Below, piece after piece: positions 10,741-22,156 of a stretch of DNA of 64,000 bases. The stretch lies in NCBI RefSeq assembly GCF_050003625.1, contig NC_134398.1, positions 100,230,567-100,294,566 of the forward strand, written 5' to 3'. Each line of letters starts with the position of its first letter. Position 1 is the stretch's first letter. A model generated the notes under the pieces. That model had not been told where the DNA came from and made no database searches. It worked only from the letters and a program-made list of their open reading frames with translations. The position numbers and the translations under genes were made by a program. The stretch comes from Haematobia irritans (Eukaryota > Arthropoda > Insecta > Diptera > Muscidae).

Positions 10741-10921
10741 GGCCCGAATACAAAACGTCTTTTAAGGAATGTCCTCGTAGTTATCTTTGACCAATTGAAT
10801 ACTTTCGGGCGGTATCACCGCGTGGTGTGGTAAGAAGTAATTTGTTTGCGTATCTGTATACTCTGAAGAGATTGTCATGTGATTTAAGGTTATATATTTA
10901 TAGAAAGATTGGGCTGTTGAT
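10741..10921 (-). pseudogene. BEL/Pao segment preceding the reverse transcriptase
   Basis: The frame reads FYKYITLNHMTISSEY... and then NYFLPHHAVIPPES, the conserved F/YYLPHHAV motif that precedes reverse transcriptase in BEL/Pao proteins. It is separated from the protease remnant by the element at 10922-11492. Even after mentally removing that insertion, several hundred residues of the normal protein are missing. Confidence 0.7.
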
Positions 10922-11492
10922 CTTCCCAGCAAAAAAAGAGTCGCCAAAAAAGTAATGAACATTTTCTTTTTGGATCCGGAAGTGGTGCAAAATTGACGCA
11001 GAAGCGATGAATATAACATGGGCTTGTCATAGGACGGAAGTCCTCCATTTCAACAGCCGGTGCACTGAATTTGCATCACTTCTTTAGGAGTGATCCGAAT
11101 TCAATGTTTTGGATAAAAGTCTGTGACATTTTTTCAAATAAATAATTTTTATAATTTTTTATAATTTTTAATGGATTTTAACGCTTGTCTGAAACGTTTG
11201 AACCCAAATATTTTTAAAAAATCACAATTTTTTCAAATTATATTTAGCATTTTTGTCGACAAAATTTCAATAATTTGTACCATTTTGTGAATTCTTAAAC
11301 AGTTTTTAACCAATTTGAAACAAAAAAGTTATAATTGCTCATTAAAAATATGAAAAAAGCATATGATAAAAAAAATTGAATGAAAAGAACTTCCCGTGTA
11401 GTTAAAATAAAGAACATCATTGAGAGGACATCTTCTGGAAGTGCTTTTAAAGTTGTGCCTTTGGAAGACCTTCCAATTTTTTTTTGCTGGGT
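10922..11492 (-). mobile_element. Family D inverted-repeat element inside the BEL element
   Basis: About 571 bp with ends TTCCCAGCAAAAAAA and TTTTTTTTTGCTGGGT, nearly the same termini as the copy at 37735-38311, and in reverse orientation to it. The flanking words are TGAT on both sides (10918-10921 and 11493-11496), a 4-bp target duplication like the ACTT of the other copy. It has no real coding sequence: frames here are BEL sequence reading into the element. Confidence 0.7.
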
Positions 11493-11926
11493 TGATATGA
11501 AAGTCTGGGAGTCGTGAGTGAAGTTTCAGGCAACACCTTCCTTTAGAATTGCCTACCACCGTGCCGCCAAGTCCTGATATCTGTGAATTATAATCGATGG
11601 GAATTTTCAGTTTCTGTTGCAAACGTTTCGATATGAAACTTTTTTCGGACCCGGAGTCAAAAGTGCAACACGAGCAGTAGGGAGAATTTGTGCACCCTCC
11701 CTTGTGTAAAAAGTGCATTCACCTCGTCTAATGGCTCAGCAGTATTCAAAAATGAATTTCCACGTTCGGCATCTGCGGACGTTGATGCCTGGTCCCCTTC
11801 GCGAAGAATTGCTGCGCCTAACGATGAGGCTGATCTCAGGTGTTCCTTCGATCGAACCATTTCAAAGTGAAGCATAGTATGATGCTTTTCATCACACTTT
11901 AATGCAATTTCCTTACAAAACGTCAT
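11493..11926 (-). pseudogene. BEL/Pao protease and adjoining gag fragment, frameshifted
   Basis: One frame (to 11718) contains FDSGSEKSFISKRLQQKLKI and then ISGLGGTVVGNSKG, the aspartic protease region of BEL/Pao proteins with a D-S-G active site. A second frame at 11657-11926 holds the upstream part, which includes CDEKHHTMLHFE, the typical end of the zinc-binding region. The two frames overlap and are out of register, so a frameshift splits the protein. The rest of Gag is not recognisable. Confidence 0.7.
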
Positions 11927-12870
11927 TGATTGATGACAATCTAATCAATAAAATAAAATATTTTCTCGTGGAATTCCCGAATTCGTCCTTAGAATTACTA
12001 AAAACGATATGAAAAGTTAATGATGAATAATGTCTTTCCGTATGTCTCTAAAATACAATAGTTAAATTCGTGCGCAATTTTACAGAAATTCAATGAAAAC
12101 CACAGTTTCGACGTGCCTCAAAGTCTTTTGAAATTAAAACGAAATCGATCAGTATTTTTTATGTGTATTTTCAGTATTAAACCGACGAATACTGACAATT
12201 AGCAAATTGTCTTTATTTTATTTAATAAATGTTTGTCACAAAGATTCTTTGGTAGTAAAATTACCCCTCGTTGGTAATTACTTATTTGCCCTTGTCAAAA
12301 AATACAAGTTGTCTTCAAATTACATCTAACGACAATAGTACAATAACAACATACAGCACTAACTTTTGCTGCATGTATAACGTCTTTAATATTTGCCACA
12401 ACCATAAGCAACAACCACAACACTTGTTTGTCCAAACAGCCGTTCTTCCCTTTTCTTACTTGACCTTCACTGCAAGCCAACAGCACAAGCGTATGAATAT
12501 TACTTGCTTTGCACTCAAGGCGTTCGAAATGCAAAAAAAAAAAACACTATAACAAATAGGTTAGGTATTTTCACTGCTTGCCCTAACGGCAGCTTAAGAT
12601 TCGCAAAAAATTTAGCCTATACCGCCTATATACGGGGCATCTTTCTTTCTCCGAGTCACGACACCACAAATTATGTTTCGTATATTTCCTCTTTTTTATA
12701 CATGTGCGATCACTCACCAAATATTATGCCGCGTGAATGGTACAGCAACTGTTGTCTCACCTAGCGGGACTTTTTAAATGTATTTTCGTTGGAATGTGTC
12801 TTAAAAATCTTGCTTCTTATGCTTAATTTACTTTTGTTATTTCGGCCTTTATTTATTTGCCGTCCATAAA
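11927..12870 (-). other. Probable BEL 5' leader with a candidate primer-binding site
   Basis: No gene is evident. On the - strand, 12666-12651 reads TGGTGTCGTGACTCGG, which begins with TGG and is placed as a tRNA primer-binding site would be, followed by leader sequence toward the Gag remnant. If correct, the 5' LTR lies in about 12674-12870, but it does not clearly match the LTR-like block at 8939-9260. The short frames at 12271-12764 look like chance. Confidence 0.35.
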
Positions 12871-13020
12871 CGCCTTCCTAAACTAACACTAAATGTTTGG
12901 GACATCTATGTTAATATGTTAGAATATATTATGTTTGGGGCATGAATGTTTCATAAAAATCATATGTGTGAATGCATACATATATAAATTTACAAATTTC
13001 GACTAAACATACATATGTTG

Positions 13021-13219
13021 TGTTATCTTCTTTGTATCTCAACAACGAATGCTCTTTTATTTCATCATATTTTCAGGCGTCACATAGTCGTATAAACAAG
13101 TACTTATAATTCTTTTACCTTTTATAATATTAAACCAGAGATGCAATACAATCGATCAGGGGTTTGCGCCAATAAAACACATTTGTGTCGTCAAACGCCG
13201 CGAATGCGATTCTACTACA
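13021..13219 (-). repeat. Gypsy LTR 1 (3' LTR of unit 1)
   Basis: 199 bp, beginning TGTTATCTTC and ending CTACTACA on the + strand. It differs from LTR 2 at about two positions (TATCTCAAC versus TATCTAAAC; CATATTTTC versus CATCTTTTC). On the element strand it has TTATAAAAGG as a TATA-like word and AATAAA as a poly(A)-signal-like word. Confidence 0.9.
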
Positions 13220-13265
13220 GCTCGGCCAACCTGACGAGAGTGATCGACCCGATCACAACTATTTA

Positions 13266-14246
13266 TTAGGAAGAGCAGGCCTTTGTGTCTTTTGGGACCA
13301 TAGACCTCCAAAGTCTAATATTACATGCCTCTATAACTCCCTCATATGGGATCTGGGTTATCTGGCAACCCTCTATGTCGCCTATAACATACCGGTCATT
13401 CGGCAGGACCTTCCGCACAACATAGGGGCCCTTAAATTTCGGAAGTAGCTTCTTATTAATCCCAACGGTGTTATCCACATTCCTAATGACCACAAAATCA
13501 CCCTCCTTAAAGGAGATTATACCCCTCGAGTGATTGGTTATCCTACTCTCGTTGTATCTCTGGGTCCTCAATATATTCTCATTAGCCCGCTCCCTTATGG
13601 CGTCTCGCCCCTCCCCAGGGCCTGAAAAGTTCTCCTCTAAGTACTCCGTCAGCTTGTCCACTATCTCGCCCTTCTGTGGAACCCCAAAAAGTGCCTTGCT
13701 AGGTGTGGTGCCGGTTGATCTATTCACAGAATTATTAAAAGCAAATTCTATCTTACTTAATTGTTTCACCCAGTCCGAATGGGATATCGGTTCGCTATAC
13801 TTAGCCAACATACCTATCAAAGTCCTATTAAACCTCTCTACCTGCCCATTTGCTTGGGGAGAGTGCACCGCTACCTTCACATGTGTCACATTCCTCTCTT
13901 TCAGAAACTCTGAAAATTCTCTAGATGTGAAGCAACTCCCACGATCCGTTATACATCGGACAGGACGGCTGTAATAATCAAAATACTTCAATAATGCCGC
14001 ATTTACCTCCTTGGTGCTAGTGGACAGGACAGGATATAATCTCACAAACTTCGTAAAAGCATCGATAACGACCAAGATATGCTTCCTTTTCGACTGGAGT
14101 GAGGGAAGCGGTCCTAAGTGATCCAAGTGAATAGTGTGGAAAGGTTTTGGATCTTTCGGTATACTATGCAAAACTCGCGTATTTCTAGTGGGGGCTGCAT
14201 ACATTATGCACTTTATGCAATTCCTAATAAAAGCACCATTTATCAA
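13266..14246 (-). pseudogene. Gypsy unit 1: integrase part, out of frame with the rest of pol
   Basis: This 326-residue frame is the C-terminal part of Pol in unit 1. It retains the integrase core: TIHLDHLGPLP and CITDRGSCFTSREF carry the first two acidic residues, and PQANGQVERFNRT the third. It ends in the same C-terminus as the intact unit 2 protein. It is separated from the upstream frame by a 53-bp deletion around 14243, which removes the end of the integrase zinc-binding module and shifts the frame. It therefore cannot be made as part of a normal polyprotein. Confidence 0.9.
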
Positions 14247-17200
14247 CGCCTAAATGTCCCATCTGCTCATGAACGCCTCTAATAACCTCGTTCTCAATCT
14301 CATTCGGTACATACAACAACAGCTTACCGCCTATCTCCTTCCTGTAAACAACACCATTTTCCATCGCATACTTTTCTAAGTCCTCCTCCTCTAATTTCTT
14401 CCTCAACCCGCTTATAACCGCATCTCTCTTCTGTAAAGCGCATAGTTGAAAATCAATATCCTCAATTTCGACAGTGGCGACAGTCTCGTAGTCAAACTCA
14501 TTCCTTGACAACGCATCTACATGTCCCATCCTTACACCCGGTCTGTGCCGTATAACATAATTATAATTCTCAAGCTCAAGCGCCCATCGAGCGATGCGAC
14601 TATTAACAGTCCTCTTAGCCCAGGTAAGGGTCAACGAGTAGCAGTCCGTCACTATTTTAAATGGAATGCCCTCCAAGTAAACTCTGAATCGTCTTAGTGC
14701 ATATATTATCGCCAGCGTCTCCAGCTCGAAGCTATGATACCGTGTCTCGGCATCGGTAGTCCTCTTAGAAAAATAGGCAACGGGATGATACGCCCCATCA
14801 TCCTGCCTCTGTAACAATATAGCGCCGAACCCCATCCCACTGGCGTCGCAATGTAGCTCCGTCTCCCTTCTCGGGTTATATATAACCAAAACTGGGCCTG
14901 AAACTAAAATCCTCTTCAACTCGTCGAAAGACTGTCTACATTCCTCAGAAAATACGTATGGAACGCCCTCTTTTGTCAAATTACAAAGAGGACGTGAAAT
15001 AACAGCAAATCCCTTTACAAATTTCCTAAAATACGAGCATAAGCCAAGGAATGACTTCAATTGCCTCACATTAACAGGAATTGGATAAGAAGTTATAGCC
15101 CTTATATGACCCTCCGATGGACTTATACCCCACCTAGAAACTGTGTATCCTAAATACTCAATTCTGGTATACGCGAACTTACACTTCTGAAGCTTCAACT
15201 CCAAACCATTCTCCGCAAGTCTTGTCAAAACTCTTCCCACCAATTCCTTGTGGTCGTCAAGTGTCGTCGACGCTATTACTATATCGTCCATGTATATCAC
15301 AACCTCATTCCTCTCTAAAAAATGCTTAAATATAACCCCAATGAAGCGCTGAAATATAGCCGGGCCGTTCCTCAACCCAAACGGCAATCTCAAGAACTCG
15401 AACTGGCCCGATGGTATAACAAATGATGTATACTTAACCGAATCCTCAGCCAAGCGAACCTGATAGAACCCCGACTTCAAATCCATAACCGTATAATATG
15501 TCTTGTCCTCCAAACGCTCTAGACACTCCTCTATCAATGGTAGAGGATAGTTGTCCCTTACAATAATCTTATTAAGCGCCCTATAGTCCACACACATCCT
15601 AGTCTCTCCAGACTTCTTCCTAGTCAACACAATTGGGGATGCGTAAGGAGAATTACTAGGTCGAATCACCCCCTTCTCCAAAAGATCACCTACTATCCTA
15701 TTGACCTCCGTTTTTTCAGAAAACGAGAGGCGTCGCGGAGAACAGAACGGGGCACTAGCCGAATTCACCAAAATAGAGATACCGCACGATTGAGGCTTGG
15801 ACCGAAACTTAGAAAAATAATTCTCCTCAACAATTCTCAGAATGTCGACCTTCGCATCACCTGCCAATTCCGGGTTCACATCAATATCCACATTCCTCTC
15901 ATCTCCCAGTTCTATAGCACATATACTTTCAATTTCCCGAAATAAATCATTGTCTTCGATATAATTTTCTTTTATTGATACTTCCTCCTTAAAACTAGAT
16001 TCACACACATCTGAATTCAAATTAGAAATGGGACGGCACTTTGGACATAACGTTGCACCGTCCCTTATACTTAAAATAACGCAAAATAATTTCATAAAGT
16101 CTCTCCCCAATATAAAATCGCATGGTATACAATCATCCGGTACAATATATAAATCGATTACTCTAATGATCCCCTTAAATTCTATCTCCGAAAGCACTCT
16201 TCCACAAATCCTCAGACCTCCTCCTCCAACACCTCTGAACCTCGATATTCGTTCCCTACCCAATTGTGCAAAAGGTACCGCCGACTGAACCAAAGATCGT
16301 CTCACAAAACTATTGGGGCTACCAGTATCCAAAAGAGACATAATATCCAACTTTGTGTCACACTTAAATCCACAAAAGCTTACTCTTACCTTTACATTAA
16401 ATTCTTTATCTGAAACGTCATCTATAGCCCCTACAGTTCTAAGGGGACAGCTTCCACGAATATGATCCGTCTTTCCACATATATAGCAAGATCCTCTGGG
16501 TCTCTTCTCCTTCGGGCAATTTAGGGCACAGTGTCCGAAATCCGAGCAGTTGTAACAACGTACCTTTCGAATGTCGTTTTTGTTGCCATCCAGATTTTCT
16601 TTATTCACTTTTGCATCTGCTATAATTTTCTCATAACGTGGTATTAGCCTCTTGATCTCAGAAATATTTGTCGCATTATAAAATATTGACACGGCTGGAG
16701 TTTTATCACGTAAACCTTCAACTATGTATTCAACGAGCTCAGCCTCAGTGATGGATGCATTCTGCGAAATCTCCTGCATAGACAGTACAAAACGGTGGAG
16801 GCTTTCCTTTCTTCTATCCCACGTTCTGGTTTCTAATTTCTTTAATACGTCCCTAGCACTTAGCGTTTTGTGAAATTCTGCACATAACTTGGCTTTCAGG
16901 TCGTCCCACGTGTCAGATGAAACCATCCTTAAATAAATATTCGCGCTACCAATCAACTTTCGTCTAGCCAATATAAATTTTTCATCGAGGGAGCAGCCTT
17001 GGATGTTTGTGATTGCCTCGAAGTCTGCAATCCACTTCATTACGCTGTACTCATCATCTCCACTGAAACTCGGAAGTGAATTCTCAATATCCGAAAAATT
17101 CACATTATTTCTTCTAACATTTTCTTGACATCTTCCAGTTTCCAGGTCTCGTATTTCCTTTTGTAGCTTAAGTATTCGTAAGCGTTGTATCAATCTTTCC

Positions 17201-17451
17201 TCTATTTCTCCATAATTCTCATTATTAGCAGACAAATGTACGCCTTCAGCCCACGAATGGCTAGGTACCACAAATTCTAACGATTGGTTTTGAGCAGATG
17301 TCTCATTGTCTTGCGACGCAGCAGCTCCAACAACTCCTTGCAGTAACACTCTAAGCTGTCCTAGTGTTGCGGATTCTGGGAATTCTATTCCCAAAGATCT
17401 TAACTGGGATGCAATTTCATCCCTCGGATTCTTAGAATGATCCGACTCCAT
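14224..17451 (-). pseudogene. Gypsy unit 1: Gag, protease, reverse transcriptase and RNase H, truncated
   Basis: The 1075-residue frame starts with the same methionine as unit 2 and carries Gag, two CCHC zinc knuckles (CYNCSDFGHCALNC and CYICGKTDHIRGSC), the protease motif LLDTGSPNSF, the reverse transcriptase YMDD box and RNase H. It ends prematurely as HLGVDKWCFY where the 53-bp deletion breaks the integrase zinc finger. Differences from unit 2 include CYSLTLTWAKRT for CNSLTLTLAKRT in RNase H, and His to Cys-adjacent changes in the first knuckle. Enzymatic domains before the break look intact, but integrase would not be fused to them. Confidence 0.9.
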
Positions 17452-17507
17452 AATTTATTTCTCCAAATTTAATTTTGTATGAGCGTTGTTCTGTACACAC
17501 CTGACGT

Positions 17508-17706
17508 TGTTATCTTCTTTGTATCTAAACAACGAATGCTCTTTTATTTCATCATCTTTTCAGGCGTCACATAGTCGTATAAACAAGTACTTATAATTCT
17601 TTTACCTTTTATAATATTAAACCAGAGATGCAATACAATCGATCAGGGGTTTGCGCCAATAAAACACATTTGTGTCGTCAAACGCCGCGAATGCGATTCT
17701 ACTACA
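17508..17706 (-). repeat. Gypsy LTR 2, shared by both units
   Basis: 199 bp, TGTTATCTTC to CTACTACA. It serves as the 5' LTR of unit 1 and the 3' LTR of unit 2 with no target duplication around it. On the element strand, TATAAAAG (17606-17613) could act as a promoter, and AATAAA (17543-17548) as a polyadenylation signal. Confidence 0.9.
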
Positions 17707-17752
17707 GCTCGGCCAACCTGACGAGAGTGATCGACCCGATCACAACTATTTA

Positions 17753-20700
17753 TTAGGAAGAGCAGGCCTTTGTGTCTTTTGGGACCATAGACCTCCAAAG
17801 TCTAATATTACATGCCTCTATAACTCCCTCATATGGGATCTGGGTTATCTGGCAACCCTCTATGTCGCCTATAACATACCGGTCATTCGGCAGGACCTTC
17901 CGCACAACATAGGGGCCCTTAAATTTCGGAAGTAGCTTCTTATTAATCCCAACGGTGTTATCCACATTCCTAATGACCACAAAATCACCCTCCTTAAAGG
18001 AGATTATACCCCTCGAGTGATTGGTTATCCTACTCTCGTTGTATCTCTGGGTCCTCAATATATTCTCATTAGCCCGCTCCCTTATGGCGTCTCGCCCCTC
18101 CCCAGGGCCTGAAAAGTTCTCCTCTAAGTACTCCGTCAGCTTGTCCACTATCTCGCCCTTCTGTGGAACCCCAAAAAGTGCCTTGCTAGGTGTGGTGCCG
18201 GTTGATCTATTCACAGAATTATTAAAAGCAAATTCTATCTTACTTAATTGTTTCACCCAGTCCGAATGGGATATCGGTTCGCTATACTTAGCCAACATAC
18301 CTATCAAAGTCCTATTAAACCTCTCTACCTGCCCATTTGCTTGGGGAGAGTGCACCGCTACCTTCACATGTGTCACATTCCTCTCTTTCAGAAACTCTGA
18401 AAATTCTCTAGATGTGAAGCAACTCCCACGATCCGTTATACATCGGACAGGACGGCTGTAATAATCAAAATACTTCAATAATGCCGCATTTACCTCCTTG
18501 GTGCTAGTGGACAGGACAGGATATAATCTCACAAACTTCGTAAAAGCATCGATAACGACCAAGATATGCTTCCTTTTCGACTGGAGTGAGGGAAGCGGTC
18601 CTAAGTGATCCAAGTGAATAGTGTGGAAAGGTTTTGGATCTTTCGGTATACTATGCAAAACTCGCGTATTTCTAGTGGGGGCTGCATACATTATGCACTT
18701 TATGCAATTCCTAATAAAAGCACCAATCTTCTGCTTCATGGACGGAAACCAATAGTTCTCCCTCATACGCAAATAACATTTATCAACGCCTAAATGTCCC
18801 ATCTGCTCATGAACGCCTCTAATAACCTCGTTCTCAATCTCATTCGGTACATACAACAACAGCTTACCGCCTATCTCCTTCCTGTAAACAACACCATTTT
18901 CCATCGCATACTTTTCTAAGTCCTCCTCCTCTAATTTCTTCCTCAACCCGCTTATAACCGCATCTCTCTTCTGTAAAGCGCATAGTTGAAAATCAATATC
19001 CTCAATTTCGACAGTGGCGACAGTCTCGTAGTCAAACTCATTCCTTGACAACGCATCTACATGTCCCATCCTTACACCCGGTCTGTGCCGTATAACATAA
19101 TTATAATTCTCAAGCTCAAGCGCCCATCGAGCGATGCGACTATTAACAGTCCTCTTAGCCAAGGTAAGGGTCAACGAGTTGCAGTCCGTCACTATTTTAA
19201 ATGGAATGCCCTCCAAGTAAACTCTGAATCGTCTTAGTGCATATATTATCGCCAGCGTCTCCAGCTCGAAGCTATGATACCGTGTCTCGGCATCGGTAGT
19301 CCTCTTAGAAAAATAGGCAACGGGATGATACGCCCCATCATCCTGCCTCTGTAACAATATAGCGCCGAACCCCATCCCACTGGCGTCGCAATGTAGCTCC
19401 GTCTCCCTTCTCGGGTTATATATAACCAAAACTGGGCCTGAAACTAAAATCCTCTTCAACTCGTCGAAAGACTGTCTACATTCCTCAGAAAATACGTATG
19501 GAACGCCCTCTTTTGTCAAATTACAAAGAGGACGTGAAATAACAGCAAATCCCTTTACAAATTTCCTAAAATACGAGCATAAGCCAAGGAATGACTTCAA
19601 TTGCCTCACATTAACAGGAATTGGATAAGAAGTTATAGCCCTTATATGACCCTCCGATGGACTTATACCCCACCTAGAAACTGTGTATCCTAAATACTCA
19701 ATTCTGGTATACGCGAACTTACACTTCTGAAGCTTCAACTCCAAACCATTCTCCGCAAGTCTTGTCAAAACTCTTCCCACCAATTCCTTGTGGTCGTCAA
19801 GTGTCGTCGACGCTATTACTATATCGTCCATGTATATCACAACCTCATTCCTCTCTAAAAAATGCTTAAATATAACCCCAATGAAGCGCTGAAATATAGC
19901 CGGGCCGTTCCTCAACCCAAACGGCAATCTCAAGAACTCGAACTGGCCCGATGGTATAACAAATGATGTATACTTAACCGAATCCTCAGCCAAGCGAACC
20001 TGATAGAACCCCGACTTCAAATCCATAACCGTATAATATGTCTTGTCCTCCAAACGCTCTAGACACTCCTCTATCAATGGTAGAGGATAGTTGTCCCTTA
20101 CAATAATCTTATTAAGCGCCCTATAGTCCACACACATCCTAGTCTCTCCAGACTTCTTCCTAGTCAACACAATTGGGGATGCGTAAGGAGAATTACTAGG
20201 TCGAATCACCCCCTTCTCCAAAAGATCACCTACTATCCTATTGACCTCCGTTTTTTCAGAAAACGAGAGGCGTCGCGGAGAACAGAACGGGGCACTAGCC
20301 GAATTCACCAAAATAGAGATACCGCACGATTGAGGCTTGGACCGAAACTTAGAAAAATAATTCTCCTCAACAATTCTCAGAATGTCGACCTTCGCATCAC
20401 CTGCCAATTCCGGGTTCACATCAATATCCACATTCCTCTCATCTCCCAGTTCTATAGCACATATCCTTTCAATTTCCCGAAATAAATCATTGTCTTCGAT
20501 ATAATTTTCTTTTATTGATACTTCCTCCTTAAAACTAGATTCACACACATCTGAATTCAAATTAGAAATGGGACGGCACTTTGGACATAACGTTGCACCG
20601 TCCCTTATACTTAAAATAACGCAAAATAATTTCATAAAGTCTCTCCCCAATATAAAATCGCATGGTATACAATCATCCGGTACAATATATAAATCGATTA

Positions 20701-21991
20701 CTCTAATGATCCCCTTAAATTCTATCTCCGAAAGCACTCTTCCACAAATCCTCAGACCTCCTCCTCCAACACCTCTGAACCTCGATATTCGTTCCCTACC
20801 CAATTGTGCAAAAGGTACCGCCGACTGAACCAAAGATCGTCTCACAAAACTATTGGGGCTACCAGTATCCAAAAGAGACATAATATCCAACTTTGTGTCA
20901 CACTTAAATCCACAAAAGCTTACTCTTACCTTTACATTAAATTCTTTATCTGAAACGTCATCTATAGCCCCTACAGTTCTAAGGGGACAGCTTCCACGAA
21001 TATGATCCGTCTTTCCACATATATAGCAAGATCCTCTGGGTCTCTTCTCCTTCGGGCAATTTAGGGCATAGTGTCCGAAATCCGAGCAGTTGTAACAACG
21101 TACCTTTCGAATGTCGTTTTTGTTGCCATCCAGATTTTCTTTATTCACTTTTGCATCTGCTATAATTTTCTCATAACGTGGTATTAGCCTCTTGATCTCA
21201 GAAATATTTGTCGCATTATAAAATATTGACACGGCTGGAGTTTTATCACGTAAACCTTCAACTATGTATTCAACGAGCTCAGCCTCAGTGATGGATGCAT
21301 TCTGCGAAATCTCCTGCATAGACAGTACAAAACGGTGGAGGCTTTCCTTTCTTCTATCCCACGTTCTGGTTTCTAATTTCTTTAATACGTCCCTAGCACT
21401 TAGCGTTTTGTGAAATTCTGCACATAACTTGGCTTTCAGGTCGTCCCACGTGTCAGATGAAACCATCCTTAAATAAATATTCGCGCTACCAATCAACTTT
21501 CGTCTAGCCAATATAAATTTTTCATCGAGGGAGCAGCCTTGGATGTTTGTGATTGCCTCGAAGTCTGCAATCCACTTCATTACGCTGTACTCATCATCTC
21601 CACTGAAACTCGGAAGTGAATTCTCAATATCCGAAAAATTCACATTATTTCTTCTAACATTTTCTTGACATCTTCCAGTTTCCAGGTCTCGTATTTCCTT
21701 TTGTAGCTTAAGTATTCGTAAGCGTTGTATCAATCTTTCCTCTATTTCTCCATAATTCTCATTATTAGCAGACAAATGTACGCCTTCAGCCCGCGAATGG
21801 CTAGGTACCACAAATTCTAACGATTGGTTTTGAGCAGATGTCTCATTGTCTTGCGACGCAGCAGCTCCAACAACTCCTTGCAGTAACACTCTAAGCTGTC
21901 CTAGTGTTGCGGATTCTGGGAATTCTATTCCCAAAGATCTTAACTGGGATGCAATTTCATCCCTCGGATTCTTAGAATGATCCGACTCCAT
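17753..21991 (-). CDS. Intact gypsy/Ty3 Gag-Pol polyprotein
   Basis: A single uninterrupted 1412-codon frame encodes the whole retrotransposon protein. In order: Gag; two CCHC knuckles near residues 299-333 (CYNCSDFGHYALNC, CYICGKTDHIRGSC); aspartic protease with LLDTGSPNSF near 372; reverse transcriptase with RLPFGLRNGPAIFQRF and YMDD at about 720-723; RNase H with LHCDASGMGFGA near 866; integrase with an H-H-C-C zinc module around 1070-1105, then HLDHLGPLP, CITDRGSCF and PQANGQVERFNRT. Gag and Pol are fused in one frame, with no frameshift or stop between them. No env frame follows. The stop lies 46 bp from LTR 2. This unit looks capable of retrotransposition, so it was inserted recently. 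The exact Ty3/gypsy clade is not assigned. Confidence 0.93.
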   Translation of the reverse strand: MESDHSKNPRDEIASQLRSLGIEFPESATLGQLRVLLQGVVGAAASQDNETSAQNQSLEFVVPSHSRAEGVHLSANNENYGEIEERLIQRLRILKLQKEIRDLETGRCQENVRRNNVNFSDIENSLPSFSGDDEYSVMKWIADFEAITNIQGCSLDEKFILARRKLIGSANIYLRMVSSDTWDDLKAKLCAEFHKTLSARDVLKKLETRTWDRRKESLHRFVLSMQEISQNASITEAELVEYIVEGLRDKTPAVSIFYNATNISEIKRLIPRYEKIIADAKVNKENLDGNKNDIRKVRCYNCSDFGHYALNCPKEKRPRGSCYICGKTDHIRGSCPLRTVGAIDDVSDKEFNVKVRVSFCGFKCDTKLDIMSLLDTGSPNSFVRRSLVQSAVPFAQLGRERISRFRGVGGGGLRICGRVLSEIEFKGIIRVIDLYIVPDDCIPCDFILGRDFMKLFCVILSIRDGATLCPKCRPISNLNSDVCESSFKEEVSIKENYIEDNDLFREIERICAIELGDERNVDIDVNPELAGDAKVDILRIVEENYFSKFRSKPQSCGISILVNSASAPFCSPRRLSFSEKTEVNRIVGDLLEKGVIRPSNSPYASPIVLTRKKSGETRMCVDYRALNKIIVRDNYPLPLIEECLERLEDKTYYTVMDLKSGFYQVRLAEDSVKYTSFVIPSGQFEFLRLPFGLRNGPAIFQRFIGVIFKHFLERNEVVIYMDDIVIASTTLDDHKELVGRVLTRLAENGLELKLQKCKFAYTRIEYLGYTVSRWGISPSEGHIRAITSYPIPVNVRQLKSFLGLCSYFRKFVKGFAVISRPLCNLTKEGVPYVFSEECRQSFDELKRILVSGPVLVIYNPRRETELHCDASGMGFGAILLQRQDDGAYHPVAYFSKRTTDAETRYHSFELETLAIIYALRRFRVYLEGIPFKIVTDCNSLTLTLAKRTVNSRIARWALELENYNYVIRHRPGVRMGHVDALSRNEFDYETVATVEIEDIDFQLCALQKRDAVISGLRKKLEEEDLEKYAMENGVVYRKEIGGKLLLYVPNEIENEVIRGVHEQMGHLGVDKCYLRMRENYWFPSMKQKIGAFIRNCIKCIMYAAPTRNTRVLHSIPKDPKPFHTIHLDHLGPLPSLQSKRKHILVVIDAFTKFVRLYPVLSTSTKEVNAALLKYFDYYSRPVRCITDRGSCFTSREFSEFLKERNVTHVKVAVHSPQANGQVERFNRTLIGMLAKYSEPISHSDWVKQLSKIEFAFNNSVNRSTGTTPSKALFGVPQKGEIVDKLTEYLEENFSGPGEGRDAIRERANENILRTQRYNESRITNHSRGIISFKEGDFVVIRNVDNTVGINKKLLPKFKGPYVVRKVLPNDRYVIGDIEGCQITQIPYEGVIEACNIRLWRSMVPKDTKACSS

Positions 21992-22156
21992 AATTTATTT
22001 CTCCAAATTTAATTTTGTATGAGCGTTGTTCTGTACACACCTGACGTTGTTATCTTCTTTGTATCTAAACAACGAATGCTCTTTTATTTCATCATCTTTT
22101 CAGGCGTCACATAGTCGTATAAACAAGTACTTATAATTCTTTTACCTTTTATAATA

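Noticed and set aside
12271..12764. Small + strand frames in the BEL leader region
   Set aside because: Low-complexity and unrelated to known proteins; the region is better read as leader or LTR on the other strand.
17672..17935. 87-codon + strand frame crossing the LTR (also at 13185-13448)
   Set aside because: Reads backwards through the LTR and the end of Gag-Pol; no motif and fully explained by the element.
18021..18461. 146-codon + strand frame (also at 13534-13974)
   Set aside because: Antisense of the integrase in both gypsy units; identical because the units are duplicates.
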